A stretch of 52,501 nt of DNA from the NCBI GenBank assembly GCA_022773965.1, contig JALFNQ010000255.1, forward strand, positions 1 through 52,501, given 5' to 3'. Every line of letters starts with the position of its first letter. The stretch's first letter is position 1. Source of the DNA: Lachnospiraceae bacterium (GTDB lineage: Bacteria; Bacillota; Clostridia; Lachnospirales; Lachnospiraceae). Shown in pieces: positions 1 through 7,253 of the stretch. The notes under the pieces are model-generated. The model saw nothing but the letters and a program-made list of their open reading frames with translations, was not told the origin of the DNA and searched no databases. Both the position numbers and the translations under genes were made by a program.

Positions 1-29
1 TATAGCGCAACAATCTGTTCATCCTGCAT
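1..29 (-). CDS. Start of a sigma-70-family-like RNA polymerase sigma factor (partial, runs off window)
   Basis: Only the first nine codons are inside the window. The minus strand reads ATG at 29-27 and gives MQDEQIVAL, with a tyrosine codon probably next. A near-perfect ribosome binding site (AAAGGAGGTG, 46-35) precedes the ATG at good spacing, so the start itself is secure. The peptide resembles the beginning of small sigma-70-family factors common in Lachnospiraceae, which often open with M-x-D-E-x-I-x-A-L-Y. That identification rests on a very short piece and is tentative. A TATAAT-like hexamer lies at 126-121 upstream. Confidence 0.5.
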
Positions 30-153
30 AGGCGCACCTCCTTTCCGATTCGTTACTGTGTAGGCGCCTTCACTATATATCCCGTAAAAAAATCTGTTTG
101 GTTTTATGAGCGGCGAAAATATTATAACGCAATTAGAAACAAAAGTTCCAAGT

Positions 154-186
154 AAAAAAGCGTAACTCCCTCTGGGAAGCTACGCC
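154..186 (-). terminator. Rho-independent terminator after the PIN toxin gene
   Basis: Inverted repeat GCGTA/TACGC (160-164 and 181-185, extended imperfectly inward). Read on the minus strand it is followed by six T residues (159-154). It lies just downstream of the toxin stop. Confidence 0.7.
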
Positions 187-205
187 TAAAAATTCTAGTC
201 ATTAC

Positions 206-616
206 TTATTCTCTTTCTAGTATTGTCAACATTTCTCTCGGAGTAACGATATATGGCTCTGCCGGAAAATGTTTTATATTTCCCGTAACCAAAAACGCTT
301 CGTTATGCTTTCTCTTTTCCATAACAATTTCATAAAATACGATGTCTTTCGGATCAGGCAATATCCGGTCGGTATGTTCTGTATTAACAAAAACACCACG
401 TTTAACTATTCCGTCAATGATTGTATTAATTTTTTCCTCTTCGAAATGAAATTTGGGACGCTTGAGTACCTCCATATACTCTTTCAACACCTGTTCATTC
501 AATAATGGTATAATATCTCCTATAAATGCATGCTCTAATACACATCCTGGTACAGAATCCCATCTAAGCATTGCAGACACCAGAACATTTGTGTCTATCA
601 CCGCATAATAATTCAC
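206..616 (-). CDS. PIN-domain ribonuclease toxin (type II toxin-antitoxin)
   Basis: A PIN-domain protein of about 136 residues, the family of metal-dependent ribonuclease toxins. The N-terminus has the hallmark VIDTNVLVSAML with the first catalytic Asp. A conserved central Glu lies in the LKEYMEVL region, and ILPDPKDIVFYE plus VTGNIKHF supply the later acidic residues and the usual 'TGN' strand. I prefer a GTG start at 616, because the antitoxin's GAGGTG overlaps its own stop codon and sits just ahead of it; an ATG at 640 or 628 is possible but would overlap the antitoxin further. The gene follows the RelB-like antitoxin with essentially no gap, so the two are translationally coupled. Known role of such pairs: growth arrest by RNA cleavage, neutralised by the antitoxin. 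A terminator follows at 186-154. Confidence 0.85.
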   Translation of the reverse strand: MNYYAVIDTNVLVSAMLRWDSVPGCVLEHAFIGDIIPLLNEQVLKEYMEVLKRPKFHFEEEKINTIIDGIVKRGVFVNTEHTDRILPDPKDIVFYEIVMEKRKHNEAFLVTGNIKHFPAEPYIVTPREMLTILERE

Positions 617-617
617 A

Positions 618-911
618 CTACACCTCATTTCTGGTAGCATTTATCTCAGCATTTATTTCATCTAATGTCATATCAGCAATACCGTTTGCTTCCGCTGTTT
701 TGCTCATTTCTCTCATTGCTCTTACTGCTGCTTCTGCTTTATATCGCTCATTATTCAATTTCATCGTAAACGGTATTCCTTTTTCTTCGACAGAACGTGT
801 CAGGAAAATCCGGATCGCAGTAGATAAATCCAGTCCTAATTTTTCAAAGATATCTGTTGCTTCTGTTTTAAGTTTCTCATCAATTCGTAATTGAATTAAA
901 GAATTTGCCAT
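618..911 (-). CDS. RelB/DinJ-type antitoxin
   Basis: Antitoxin of about 97 residues. The N-terminal MANSLIQLRIDEKLKTEA is a ribbon-helix-helix DNA-binding segment of RelB/DinJ type (a beta strand with alternating residues, then helices including DIFEKLGLDLSTAIRIFL). The C-terminal half (about residues 45-97) is charged and would wrap the toxin. The start at 911 is chosen for the strong AAGGAG box just upstream. It is the first gene of the pair with the PIN toxin. RelB-like antitoxins usually pair with RelE-type toxins, but pairing with PIN toxins of this subfamily is also common in Firmicutes. Autoregulation is likely, given a dyad over the promoter at 934-961. Confidence 0.85.
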   Translation of the reverse strand: MANSLIQLRIDEKLKTEATDIFEKLGLDLSTAIRIFLTRSVEEKGIPFTMKLNNERYKAEAAVRAMREMSKTAEANGIADMTLDEINAEINATRNEV

Positions 912-933
912 ACTATCATCTCCTTCACAGTTG

Positions 934-961
934 CAATTCATTGTTATTCAATTGTATTATA
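934..961 (-). promoter_or_regulatory. Promoter -10 and candidate operator of the PIN/RelB-like pair
   Basis: TATAAT at 961-956 on the minus strand, with a poor -35. A 21-base dyad-like segment (934-954, ends CAATT/AATTG) covers the expected transcription start, which would suit binding of the ribbon-helix-helix antitoxin. The operator is an inference. Confidence 0.45.
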
Positions 962-1139
962 TTGCAAACAAAAAAACAAGCACATTCTTTCGATGATACA
1001 ACTGATTTTATATTCCACATTGCGCACATCATTGTTATCACGGCATCGGTCGGATATTCGAAAACAACTGATGTGACCACATTGGGGTCAGGCACCTTTG
1101 GCCCCCAAAGAGATCCCATCTGTTACATTTTTTTATATT

Positions 1140-1160
1140 GGTTTTGCTCCGTGCAAAACC
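1140..1160. repeat. Perfect short inverted repeat
   Basis: GGTTTTGC and GCAAAACC separated by five bases, lying just before the -35 box of the antisense RNA promoter. It could end upstream plus-strand transcripts, but there is no clear T-run. A second GC-rich inverted repeat (TTGGGG/CCCCAA, 1082-1108) lies nearby. The stretch 942-1170 holds no gene I can support. Confidence 0.5.
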
Positions 1161-1170
1161 GAAAACATGC

Positions 1171-1199
1171 TTGACATATTTTTTCTTATGACGTAGTAT
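1171..1199 (+). promoter_or_regulatory. Promoter of the antisense RNA (type I antitoxin)
   Basis: TTGACA at 1171-1176 and TAGTAT at 1194-1199, spacing 17. An alternative -10, TATAAT at 1197-1202, has 20-base spacing. It drives transcription toward the small toxin gene. Confidence 0.7.
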
Positions 1200-1205
1200 A
1201 ATAAC

Positions 1206-1328
1206 TGAAATGACAAACAGCTATCCGTTAGACGGTTTGAGCCAATATTTCGCATACAATTGGCTAATATAGTTTAAGTATTAACACAAAGATGACCGCT
1301 ACTTTGACCCGTGGCGGTTATTTTTGTG
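1206..1328 (+). ncRNA. Putative antisense RNA antitoxin of a type I toxin-antitoxin locus
   Basis: No open reading frame of note. The RNA would begin about 1206, run toward the toxin gene and end at the hairpin 1285-1328, which lies over the toxin's last codons. Its 5' part carries CAGCTATC (1218-1225) and CGGTTTGAG (1233-1241). The same two words occur in the same order in the 5' leader of the toxin mRNA (minus strand, 1546-1539 and 1502-1494). Because the RNAs are convergent, they are complementary at the shared terminator and also carry matching 5' repeats. This is the arrangement known from the Fst/par type I locus. The RNA boundaries are inferred from promoter and hairpin positions. Confidence 0.65.
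1285..1328. terminator. Shared bidirectional hairpin overlapping the toxin 3' end
   Basis: Arms CACAAA...ACCGC and GCGGT...TTTGTG form a long stem with a few mismatches around a loop of about 14 bases. On the plus strand the 3' arm is T-rich (TTATTTTT, 1318-1325). The toxin stop codon (1301-1299) lies inside the hairpin. Confidence 0.65.
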
Positions 1329-1430
1329 CCAAAATGTATCTAAAAAACGGACCAGATAAGTAGAAAACATACTACTTATTATTCTGCCGATAATCCCGAT
1401 GACAAATTCGACAACAGAAGTCACTTCCAT
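1299..1430 (-). CDS. Small hydrophobic type I toxin (Fst/holin-like), 43 residues
   Basis: A 43-codon gene that is easy to miss because of its length. The peptide opens MEVTSVVEFVIGIIGRIISS and ends in a basic tail with the residues WHKNNRHGSK. Residues about 4-30 form one hydrophobic segment, followed by a charged C-terminus, the classic layout of Fst/Ldr/holin-like membrane toxins. A very strong ribosome binding site (AAGGAGGGTGAT) directly precedes the ATG. The leader is long (about 120 bases from the inferred start near 1552), and an antisense transcript converges on the gene. Known role of the class: membrane damage when the labile antisense RNA is lost. The assignment is by architecture, not by sequence match. 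Confidence 0.75.
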   Translation of the reverse strand: MEVTSVVEFVIGIIGRIISSMFSTYLVRFLDTFWHKNNRHGSK

Positions 1431-1558
1431 ATCACCCTCCTTTCTTAGCAAGGGTATCTATAAGATAAACTGAATGTCACCATTCAGACGTGACTCAAAC
1501 CGCCCTTGACCATCCCATCTAGCCGAAATGAAATGTCAGATAGCTGCCTGCCAAATAT

Positions 1559-1587
1559 ATTTTACGAAAAATGTCTAAAACTATCAA
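1559..1587 (-). promoter_or_regulatory. Promoter of the type I toxin mRNA
   Basis: On the minus strand, TTGATA (1587-1582), a 17-base spacer and TAAAAT (1564-1559). The transcript would start about 1552, immediately before the leader repeat CAGCTATC at 1546-1539. Confidence 0.7.
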
Positions 1588-1602
1588 TTCTCATAGAATT
1601 CA

Positions 1603-2421
1603 TTAAACAGGGCTGTTGTCAATTTCATAACTTTTCTTCATTATATTTCCCGCAAAATCAGTGATTACTTTCTGCGCCTGACGGATGTGCGCCGGTCGGC
1701 GGAAGATATGCTTTCCTCCTGAGATTGTAACAAACCGCACATCCGCACCGGCAGCTTGATACGCCTCACAAGCCATTTGAGAATAATCCATGTCCACAAT
1801 AGTATCCCGATTCCCATGGATGAGAAGTACTTTTCCTGTATACCCTGTGATAGCTTGAAAAGCATCTATATCCATCACATCCGCTGCGTATCTCCGTCCC
1901 AGCCGCATGGGTTCTTCATGCATTTTTTCTGGGATGTGGTCAGGGTCAAATTTCAGCCATAGCATCTCTCCTTTCTGCGCGGCATCCGGAATGCACAGGG
2001 CGGGGTATTGCAAAATCAATCCGCTGACCTCATCCGGCATTTCTGCTGCAGTCAACGCCGCAACCAGACCACCCTGACTGCATCCCATCAGAAGTAGCGT
2101 ATTCTCGTCTGTGAAATCCTGATCCTTAGCAAATTGAATTACAGCTTTCAAATCGCTCATTTCCGTTACTACAGACATATTTCGACTGCTTCCCTGACTG
2201 GAACTGACCAGGCCACCGCCGCAGAAATCAAAGCAGAAAGCAGCGTATCCACTCTGTGCAAGAGTTTTCACATAGGGATAAGAAAAATGACGATTCGTCA
2301 TAAACTCATGGCAGACAATCGCAATCGGCAGCTTCTCCTGTGTATGACCTTACGGAAAAAGCGCTGTCCCTTTGATTCTCAGCCCATCCCTCGAACAGAA
2401 AAAATGGAATGATTCACTCAT
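1603..2421 (-). pseudogene. Alpha/beta hydrolase gene interrupted by an in-frame stop
   Basis: The family is serine hydrolase/dienelactone-hydrolase-like. Nucleophile elbow GCSQGG, acid in HGNRDTIVD and catalytic His in SGGKHIF are all present. The true start is an ATG at 2421 with a strong upstream box (GAGGAGG). Translation gives 23 residues ending ALFP, then TAA at 2352-2350. The same frame continues without any shift: GHTQEKLPIAIVCHEFMTNRH, leading into the strand and HEF oxyanion region expected of the family. The uninterrupted product would be about 272 residues. An internal ATG at 2301 could give a 232-residue protein lacking the first strands and has no convincing ribosome site. One changed base would restore the gene. 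The options are a recent nonsense mutation, a sequencing error or stop-codon readthrough. Confidence 0.8.
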
Positions 2422-2540
2422 TTTGTTTCCTCCTCATAACTGGATTTCGTGCTGATTTTGGTATCACCCAAACCCTTCCCATCTTTATAGCACCGAGAAT
2501 ACGTCTGGCAGATTAATAATCATTTATCCTAAAATGAAAT

Positions 2541-2565
2541 AGGCAGCTATTTTTCGTAGCTGCCT
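2541..2565. repeat. Perfect 9-bp inverted repeat
   Basis: AGGCAGCTA and TAGCTGCCT around a 7-base loop, in the space between the hydrolase pseudogene promoter region and the hemZ terminator. It could fold in RNA, but no T-run follows on either strand. The rest of 2440-2610 shows no gene. Confidence 0.5.
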
Positions 2566-2614
2566 ACCCGCAAATGGAATATTTGGATTCGAGCATTACC
2601 TTTGACATATTTTC

Positions 2615-2641
2615 TTTGAGGTCGCAAATTGCGACCTCAAA
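2615..2641 (-). terminator. Perfect 13-bp palindrome after hemZ, probable operon terminator
   Basis: TTTGAGGTCGCAA and TTGCGACCTCAAA separated by one base. It lies about 25 bases beyond the hemZ stop. The stem is strong but the following tract on the minus strand is A-rich rather than T-rich, so it may be an mRNA end-stabilising hairpin instead. Confidence 0.5.
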
Positions 2642-2665
2642 AACTTTTATGCCAGAAGGTTCTTT

Positions 2666-4117
2666 TTAATCCTCAAAAAGCCTCCGTTTCCGATCGATCA
2701 TTTCCTCGATTCTCTCGATATACTGCGCCACATCCTTCACGTTTTCGCACCTTTCGATGCGTCCGTCCGGGTACACCCGCTTTGAGATGCTGCCTGCACC
2801 GAGGGCGAGGATGGTCTGTTTTTCCTCCATAATGAGAATGTTGTAAATACCCTCCTTGCCGGGCTGTCCGTAACCAACATTCTCAAAATTACCCGCCATA
2901 TTTTTCTGACGGTAGAGATAATAGGGCACCATACCCATGGCATGGGCGCCCGCTTCGGTCACATGACCATGCTCCGGCGTGATCTCGATCTTGAAATCCT
3001 TATATTCATCGCGGCAGATGTTAAGTCTGGCTGCACGTTTCAGTGCAAGTGAATGCACCGTCAGATTATCCGGACGAAGCTGCTGTATGCGCTCCATGGT
3101 ACGCTTGACATCATCTAACGTCTCACCCGGAAGTCCGAGGATCAGATCCATATTGATATTGGTGAAACCGACCTCTCGCGCCAATTTAAAGCTCTCAATC
3201 GTCTGTGCCACCGTGTGATGTCTGCCGATGACCTTTAATGTCTCGTCCTTCATGGTCTGGGGATTGACCGAAATGCGATCTACCGCCCGATGCGCCTTGA
3301 TCGCCATGAGTTTTTCCCGTGTGATGCTGTCCGGGCGCCCTGCCTCCACGGTAAACTCCAGCAAATGTGAAAAGTCAAACCGATCCTCGATCATCGTGAG
3401 CAGGCGATCCAGCTGCTCCGGCTCCAGTGTCGTTGGCGTACCGCCGCCTATATAAATAGAATTCAATTTTTTATGTCCGTACACACTTTTTGCGTAGTCC
3501 AGCTCTCGCTCCAGTGCATCCAGATAGGTATCCACCTGCTTTTTCCATGCGCTGAGTGGATAAGATGTAAATGAGCAATACAGACAGGTGCTCGGGCAAA
3601 ACGGAATTCCGATATACAGGCTGAAGCCGTCTTTATAATCAAGCTTGGAAAGCAATGCACGCTCGCGCTTTGCAATGTCGATCGCCAGCGCGATCTTCTC
3701 ATCGCTGGCATGATACTGTTCCTTCATATGCGCAGTGATCTCGTCTTCTGTTTTTCCCTGCTCTAAAAGCTGCATCGGGATCTTGGTTGGACGGATACCG
3801 GTGAGGGAGCCCCAAGGCAATTCCTGCCCGGTAAGCTTCACAAGCATATCGTAAAGACCTATCTTTAAGTCATTTTTTACGTCCAGACGGTCATCTGACT
3901 GACATGAGATCTGTTGTCTGATCTCCCCATGAGTCTCATCCTGCCAGCACACGTCAATCACATGATCACCAAAATCAATGTTCATATGTGCACTGACCGG
4001 CTCATCTATCTCTTTTTTTTCTGCTGATACAGAAACATTCTCTGATGGAAAGAAAGCTTTCACCAGAGAATGGATATCGTATTCAAAATCTGCTTTATTT
4101 AACTGTACTGTAATCAT
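2666..4117 (-). CDS. hemZ: Radical-SAM coproporphyrinogen III dehydrogenase-like protein HemZ
   Basis: A 483-residue protein of the oxygen-independent coproporphyrinogen oxidase/HemW superfamily. The radical-SAM cluster motif CPSTCLYC lies at residues 174-181 (Cys 174, 178, 181), and GGGTP at about 224-228 is the SAM-binding glycine motif. The roughly 165-residue N-terminal extension before the radical-SAM barrel, together with the similar length, matches Bacillus HemZ rather than HemN or HemW. The family reaction is oxidative decarboxylation of propionate side chains in anaerobic heme synthesis; many Clostridia keep HemZ without a full heme pathway, so the substrate here is uncertain. It is the last gene of relA-gloB-hemZ, 15 bases after the MBL-fold gene. 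Start 4117 has a GGAAGAG box upstream. Confidence 0.9.
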   Translation of the reverse strand: MITVQLNKADFEYDIHSLVKAFFPSENVSVSAEKKEIDEPVSAHMNIDFGDHVIDVCWQDETHGEIRQQISCQSDDRLDVKNDLKIGLYDMLVKLTGQELPWGSLTGIRPTKIPMQLLEQGKTEDEITAHMKEQYHASDEKIALAIDIAKRERALLSKLDYKDGFSLYIGIPFCPSTCLYCSFTSYPLSAWKKQVDTYLDALERELDYAKSVYGHKKLNSIYIGGGTPTTLEPEQLDRLLTMIEDRFDFSHLLEFTVEAGRPDSITREKLMAIKAHRAVDRISVNPQTMKDETLKVIGRHHTVAQTIESFKLAREVGFTNINMDLILGLPGETLDDVKRTMERIQQLRPDNLTVHSLALKRAARLNICRDEYKDFKIEITPEHGHVTEAGAHAMGMVPYYLYRQKNMAGNFENVGYGQPGKEGIYNILIMEEKQTILALGAGSISKRVYPDGRIERCENVKDVAQYIERIEEMIDRKRRLFED

Positions 4118-4132
4118 ATTTATTCTCTTCCA

Positions 4133-4753
4133 CTAAATAAAAGGATTGTACCGCTTTTCGTCACTGATCTTCGTAGGCTCACCATGTCCCGTATACACGA
4201 TCGTCAGATCCGGCAGGTTAAATACCTTTTCCTTGATGGAGCGCACCAGCGCTGACATACTGCCGCCCGGAAGATCTGTGCGTCCCACAGACTCGCAGAA
4301 CAGCGTATCACCGGAGAATACTACTTCCTCCTTTGGGAAGTAATAGCACACGCCGCCCGGTGTATGTCCGGGTGTGTGCAGCACATGGATATCCATACCT
4401 GCCAGGTTCAAAATATCGCCATCCTTCACTGTCCGGTCAGCCTTAAGCGATACGCGTGCACCGATCATCTCACAGGCATTGAGTTCCGGGTGCTCCAGCA
4501 TCTGTGCATCATCCTCATGCACGTAAACCGGAATGTCAAACTGCGCTCTCAGTCCTTCCACACCCATGATATGGTCAAAATGCCCGTGCGTCAGCAAAAT
4601 CGCCACGGGCGTATAACCACCGTTCTCAATCTTTTCCGCAAGCATCTTTGCATAATCTCCAGGATCAATGACGAGACATTCCTTTGTGTCCTCATTGACT
4701 GCAAAATAGCAGTTCGTTCCTACCATTCCCACTACATAATGTTCTATCTTCAT
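4133..4753 (-). CDS. MBL-fold hydrolase, glyoxalase II-like
   Basis: A 206-residue metallo-beta-lactamase-fold hydrolase. The metal ligands are plain: THGHFDH at residues 55-61, His130 in HTPGHTPGG, the Asp of SGDTLF at about 147-152 and a C-terminal His in YTGHGEPT at about 187-194. Family members cleave thioesters such as S-lactoylglutathione; in Firmicutes that lack glutathione the true substrate of this short type is usually unknown. Its start overlaps the relA stop by one base (TGATG), so translation is coupled to relA. The relA-MBL-hemZ order is common in Lachnospiraceae. Confidence 0.9.
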   Translation of the reverse strand: MKIEHYVVGMVGTNCYFAVNEDTKECLVIDPGDYAKMLAEKIENGGYTPVAILLTHGHFDHIMGVEGLRAQFDIPVYVHEDDAQMLEHPELNACEMIGARVSLKADRTVKDGDILNLAGMDIHVLHTPGHTPGGVCYYFPKEEVVFSGDTLFCESVGRTDLPGGSMSALVRSIKEKVFNLPDLTIVYTGHGEPTKISDEKRYNPFI

Positions 4754-7059
4754 CAGCCTGTCGTCCTCTCTATATCGATCACACTCTCCACCTGTCTGAG
4801 CTTTTCGATCAGACCGTTAACCTGCTCCTTACCCTTTGTCTCAAAGGCAATAGAAATGGTCGCCACACCCTGCTTGCTTGTCTTGGAATGAATCGAATTA
4901 ATATCAATTCCCCGCTCGGTAAAAGTACGTGTCAGATCTACCAAAAGCCCGGTACGGTTATTTCCATAAATATTGATCTCAGCAAGATAGGTACCAGAAT
5001 CGCCTGCTGTACAATCACTGCTCCACTCCGCTTCGATCAGTCTGGCCTTATCCATGTCAGAAAGATTGATCATGTTGATGCAGTCGGTCCGATGGATAGA
5101 AACGCCCCTTCCTCTTGTGACAAATCCTACGATCTCGTCACCCGGTACCGGACTGCAGCATTTAGACAAATGCACAGCAATATCATACAGTCCCTTGACC
5201 ACAATCCCGCTCTTGGAACGGCGCTCCTCGCCCTGCTTGTTCACATTTGCATTTTCTACCTGCTTTAAAACATCTGCGTCCGTCACCACGAGAGGATGAT
5301 CCTTGCGGTACTCCTCCTGCATACGGTTGGCAACCTGGCTCTCCTTTAACGCACCGTGTCCGATGGTCGCCAGGCAGTTGTCCCACTGGGGGAAACCATA
5401 TTTGCGCAGGATCTTCGCCTGATACTCCGGTTTATTGATATCCGGCCAGTTAATTCCCTTCGTCTTGCAGTATTTTTCCAGAAGCTCCTTACCCTTTAGG
5501 ATATTTTCTTCTTTAAATTCGCTGCGGAACCACTGGTTGATCTTATTTTTCGCCTGTGTGCTCTTGACAATATTGAGCCAGTCACGGCTCGGTCCTCTGG
5601 AATTCTGTGAGGTAATGATCTCGATACGGTCACCGTTCTGAATCTTATAATCAATCGTCACCAGTTTTCCATTGACCTTTGCACCGATCATCTTATTTCC
5701 CACTGCAGAGTGTACACTGTATGCAAAATCGATGGGTGTGGAACCGTTTGGCAGGTTCTTCACATCGCCAGAAGGCGTAAAACAAAATACCGTATCAGAA
5801 AACAGATCCAGATCACTCTTCAGCAGGCTCATAAACTCCTTGTTATCGGACATATCCCGCTGCCACTCCAGAATCTGCCGCAGCCAGCTAAGCTTTTCTT
5901 CTTCGCCGCCCACCGCATTGCCGTTGGCAGCCTCCTTATATTTCCAATGCGCTGCGATACCGTATTCCGCCGTCCGGTGCATCTCATAGGTACGGATCTG
6001 TATCTCAAAGGGACGTCCATCGGGTCCGATCAGCGTCGTGTGCAGTGACTGATACATGTTGGGCTTTGGCATGGCAATATAATCCTTGAAACGACCGGGG
6101 ATCGGCTTATACATCTCATGGATCACACCCAGCGCCGCGTAACAATCCTTCACATCATTCACTAAAATACGGATTGCAAACAGATCATAAATCTGATCGA
6201 TGGTCTTTCCCTGGTTGACCATTTTTTTATAGATGCTGAAAAAGTGCTTGCTTCGTCCATCGATCGTTGCCTCAATACCGGCATCCTCAATGTGCCTGCG
6301 CACTTCCTTCACCAGATTCTGCACATACTCATCTCTGGCCCCTTTGCGCATCGCAATCTTTTCCACCAGATCATAGTACGCCTCCGGTTCCAGATATTTC
6401 AAAGAAAGATCATCCAGCTCTGTTTTGATCTTGGAAATACCAAGACGCTGCGCGATGGGCGCGTAAATATCCATCGTCTCCCTTGCCTTTTCCCGCTGCT
6501 TCTCCGGTTTCATATATTTTAACGTACGCATATTGTGCAGCCGGTCTGCCAGCTTGATCAAAATGACACGGATATCCTTTGCCATGGCAAGGAACATCTT
6601 TCGCAGGTTCTCCGCCTGAATCTCTACTTTATCCGCATCGTAGGAGAGCTGTCCCAGCTTGGTCACGCCATCCACCAGCAGCGCAACCTCCTCATTAAAC
6701 TCCTGCGCGATCTCCTCATCAGTCATAACAGTATCCTCCACAACATCGTGGAGCAATCCCGCAACGATCGTCTCTTTGTCAAGCTCCAGCTCTGCTAAAA
6801 TGATCGCCACACAGAGCGGATGTATAATATAAGCCTCGCCGGATTTGCGCACCTGCCCCTTATGAGCATCATTCGCGATCCGGAAGGCTTTTTCAATCAT
6901 GGATATATCGTCGGAAGGGTGATATTTGCGCACACAATTGATCAGCTCATCGTAAAGAATCTCCGGGCTGACAAAATCGTCCATTTTCCGAATGTGCTCG
7001 GAAGTCGACATCACTTTCTGTTCTAATTGTTCAATCTGCTCATTTGTAATATCTGCCAT
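4753..7059 (-). CDS. relA: Bifunctional (p)ppGpp synthetase/hydrolase
   Basis: A 768-residue long RelA-SpoT homologue that makes and degrades (p)ppGpp, the stringent-response alarmone. Order of domains: HD hydrolase (about residues 45-200, with the HD pair and EDT in LLHDVVEDT near 104-110), synthetase (about 240-370, with RFKDYIAMPKPNMYQSLHT), TGS (about 400-470), a conserved cysteine region (LSKCCSPVPGDEIVGF, about 610-680) and a C-terminal ACT domain (about 695-768). The intact HD motif means it should be bifunctional, as in Bacillus. It heads relA-MBL-hemZ. The usual Firmicutes partners apt and recJ are absent upstream; dapL ends there instead. Start 7059 has an appropriate purine box (AAGGGTGATC). 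Confidence 0.95.
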   Translation of the reverse strand: MADITNEQIEQLEQKVMSTSEHIRKMDDFVSPEILYDELINCVRKYHPSDDISMIEKAFRIANDAHKGQVRKSGEAYIIHPLCVAIILAELELDKETIVAGLLHDVVEDTVMTDEEIAQEFNEEVALLVDGVTKLGQLSYDADKVEIQAENLRKMFLAMAKDIRVILIKLADRLHNMRTLKYMKPEKQREKARETMDIYAPIAQRLGISKIKTELDDLSLKYLEPEAYYDLVEKIAMRKGARDEYVQNLVKEVRRHIEDAGIEATIDGRSKHFFSIYKKMVNQGKTIDQIYDLFAIRILVNDVKDCYAALGVIHEMYKPIPGRFKDYIAMPKPNMYQSLHTTLIGPDGRPFEIQIRTYEMHRTAEYGIAAHWKYKEAANGNAVGGEEEKLSWLRQILEWQRDMSDNKEFMSLLKSDLDLFSDTVFCFTPSGDVKNLPNGSTPIDFAYSVHSAVGNKMIGAKVNGKLVTIDYKIQNGDRIEIITSQNSRGPSRDWLNIVKSTQAKNKINQWFRSEFKEENILKGKELLEKYCKTKGINWPDINKPEYQAKILRKYGFPQWDNCLATIGHGALKESQVANRMQEEYRKDHPLVVTDADVLKQVENANVNKQGEERRSKSGIVVKGLYDIAVHLSKCCSPVPGDEIVGFVTRGRGVSIHRTDCINMINLSDMDKARLIEAEWSSDCTAGDSGTYLAEINIYGNNRTGLLVDLTRTFTERGIDINSIHSKTSKQGVATISIAFETKGKEQVNGLIEKLRQVESVIDIERTTG

Positions 7060-7074
7060 ATGATCACCCTTTTT

Positions 7075-7134
7075 TGTAACATTTCATACGCATTCAAAGA
7101 TAAGCTACGCGCTTTCTCTCTTTGAATTGTTACA
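7075..7134 (-). promoter_or_regulatory. Stem-loop at the 5' end of the relA mRNA
   Basis: Two nested inverted repeats: ATTCAAAGA/TCTTTGAAT (7092-7100 and 7119-7127) and TGTAACA/TGTTACA (7075-7081 and 7128-7134). Given the -10 box at 7140-7135, the transcript would start near 7128, so at least the inner stem would be the very 5' end of the RNA. The outer repeat might instead be a protein-binding dyad. Confidence 0.5.
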
Positions 7135-7163
7135 ATTTTACTAAAAATTTCAGAAAAATGCAA
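7135..7163 (-). promoter_or_regulatory. relA promoter
   Basis: TTGCAT (7163-7158), a 17-base spacer and TAAAAT (7140-7135) on the minus strand, about 75 bases before the relA start. Confidence 0.65.
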
Positions 7164-7215
7164 TCCCACAGATAAACGGAATCCACAAAAATTTCACAAA
7201 AAATTTATGCAAGAT

Positions 7216-7247
7216 GCAAAAAAGTGCGCAATTTTGCGCACTTTTCG
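7216..7247 (-). terminator. Terminator after dapL
   Basis: AAAGTGCGCA (7221-7230) and TGCGCACTTT (7235-7244) form a perfect 10-bp stem. On the minus strand the stem runs into a T-tract. It separates dapL from the relA promoter. Confidence 0.85.
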
Positions 7248-7253
7248 CTCTTT

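Noticed and set aside
1082..1113. TTGGGGTCAGGCACC region as a REP-type mobile hairpin
   Set aside because: Only one imperfect copy is visible in the window and no associated transposase; recorded as a nearby inverted repeat only.
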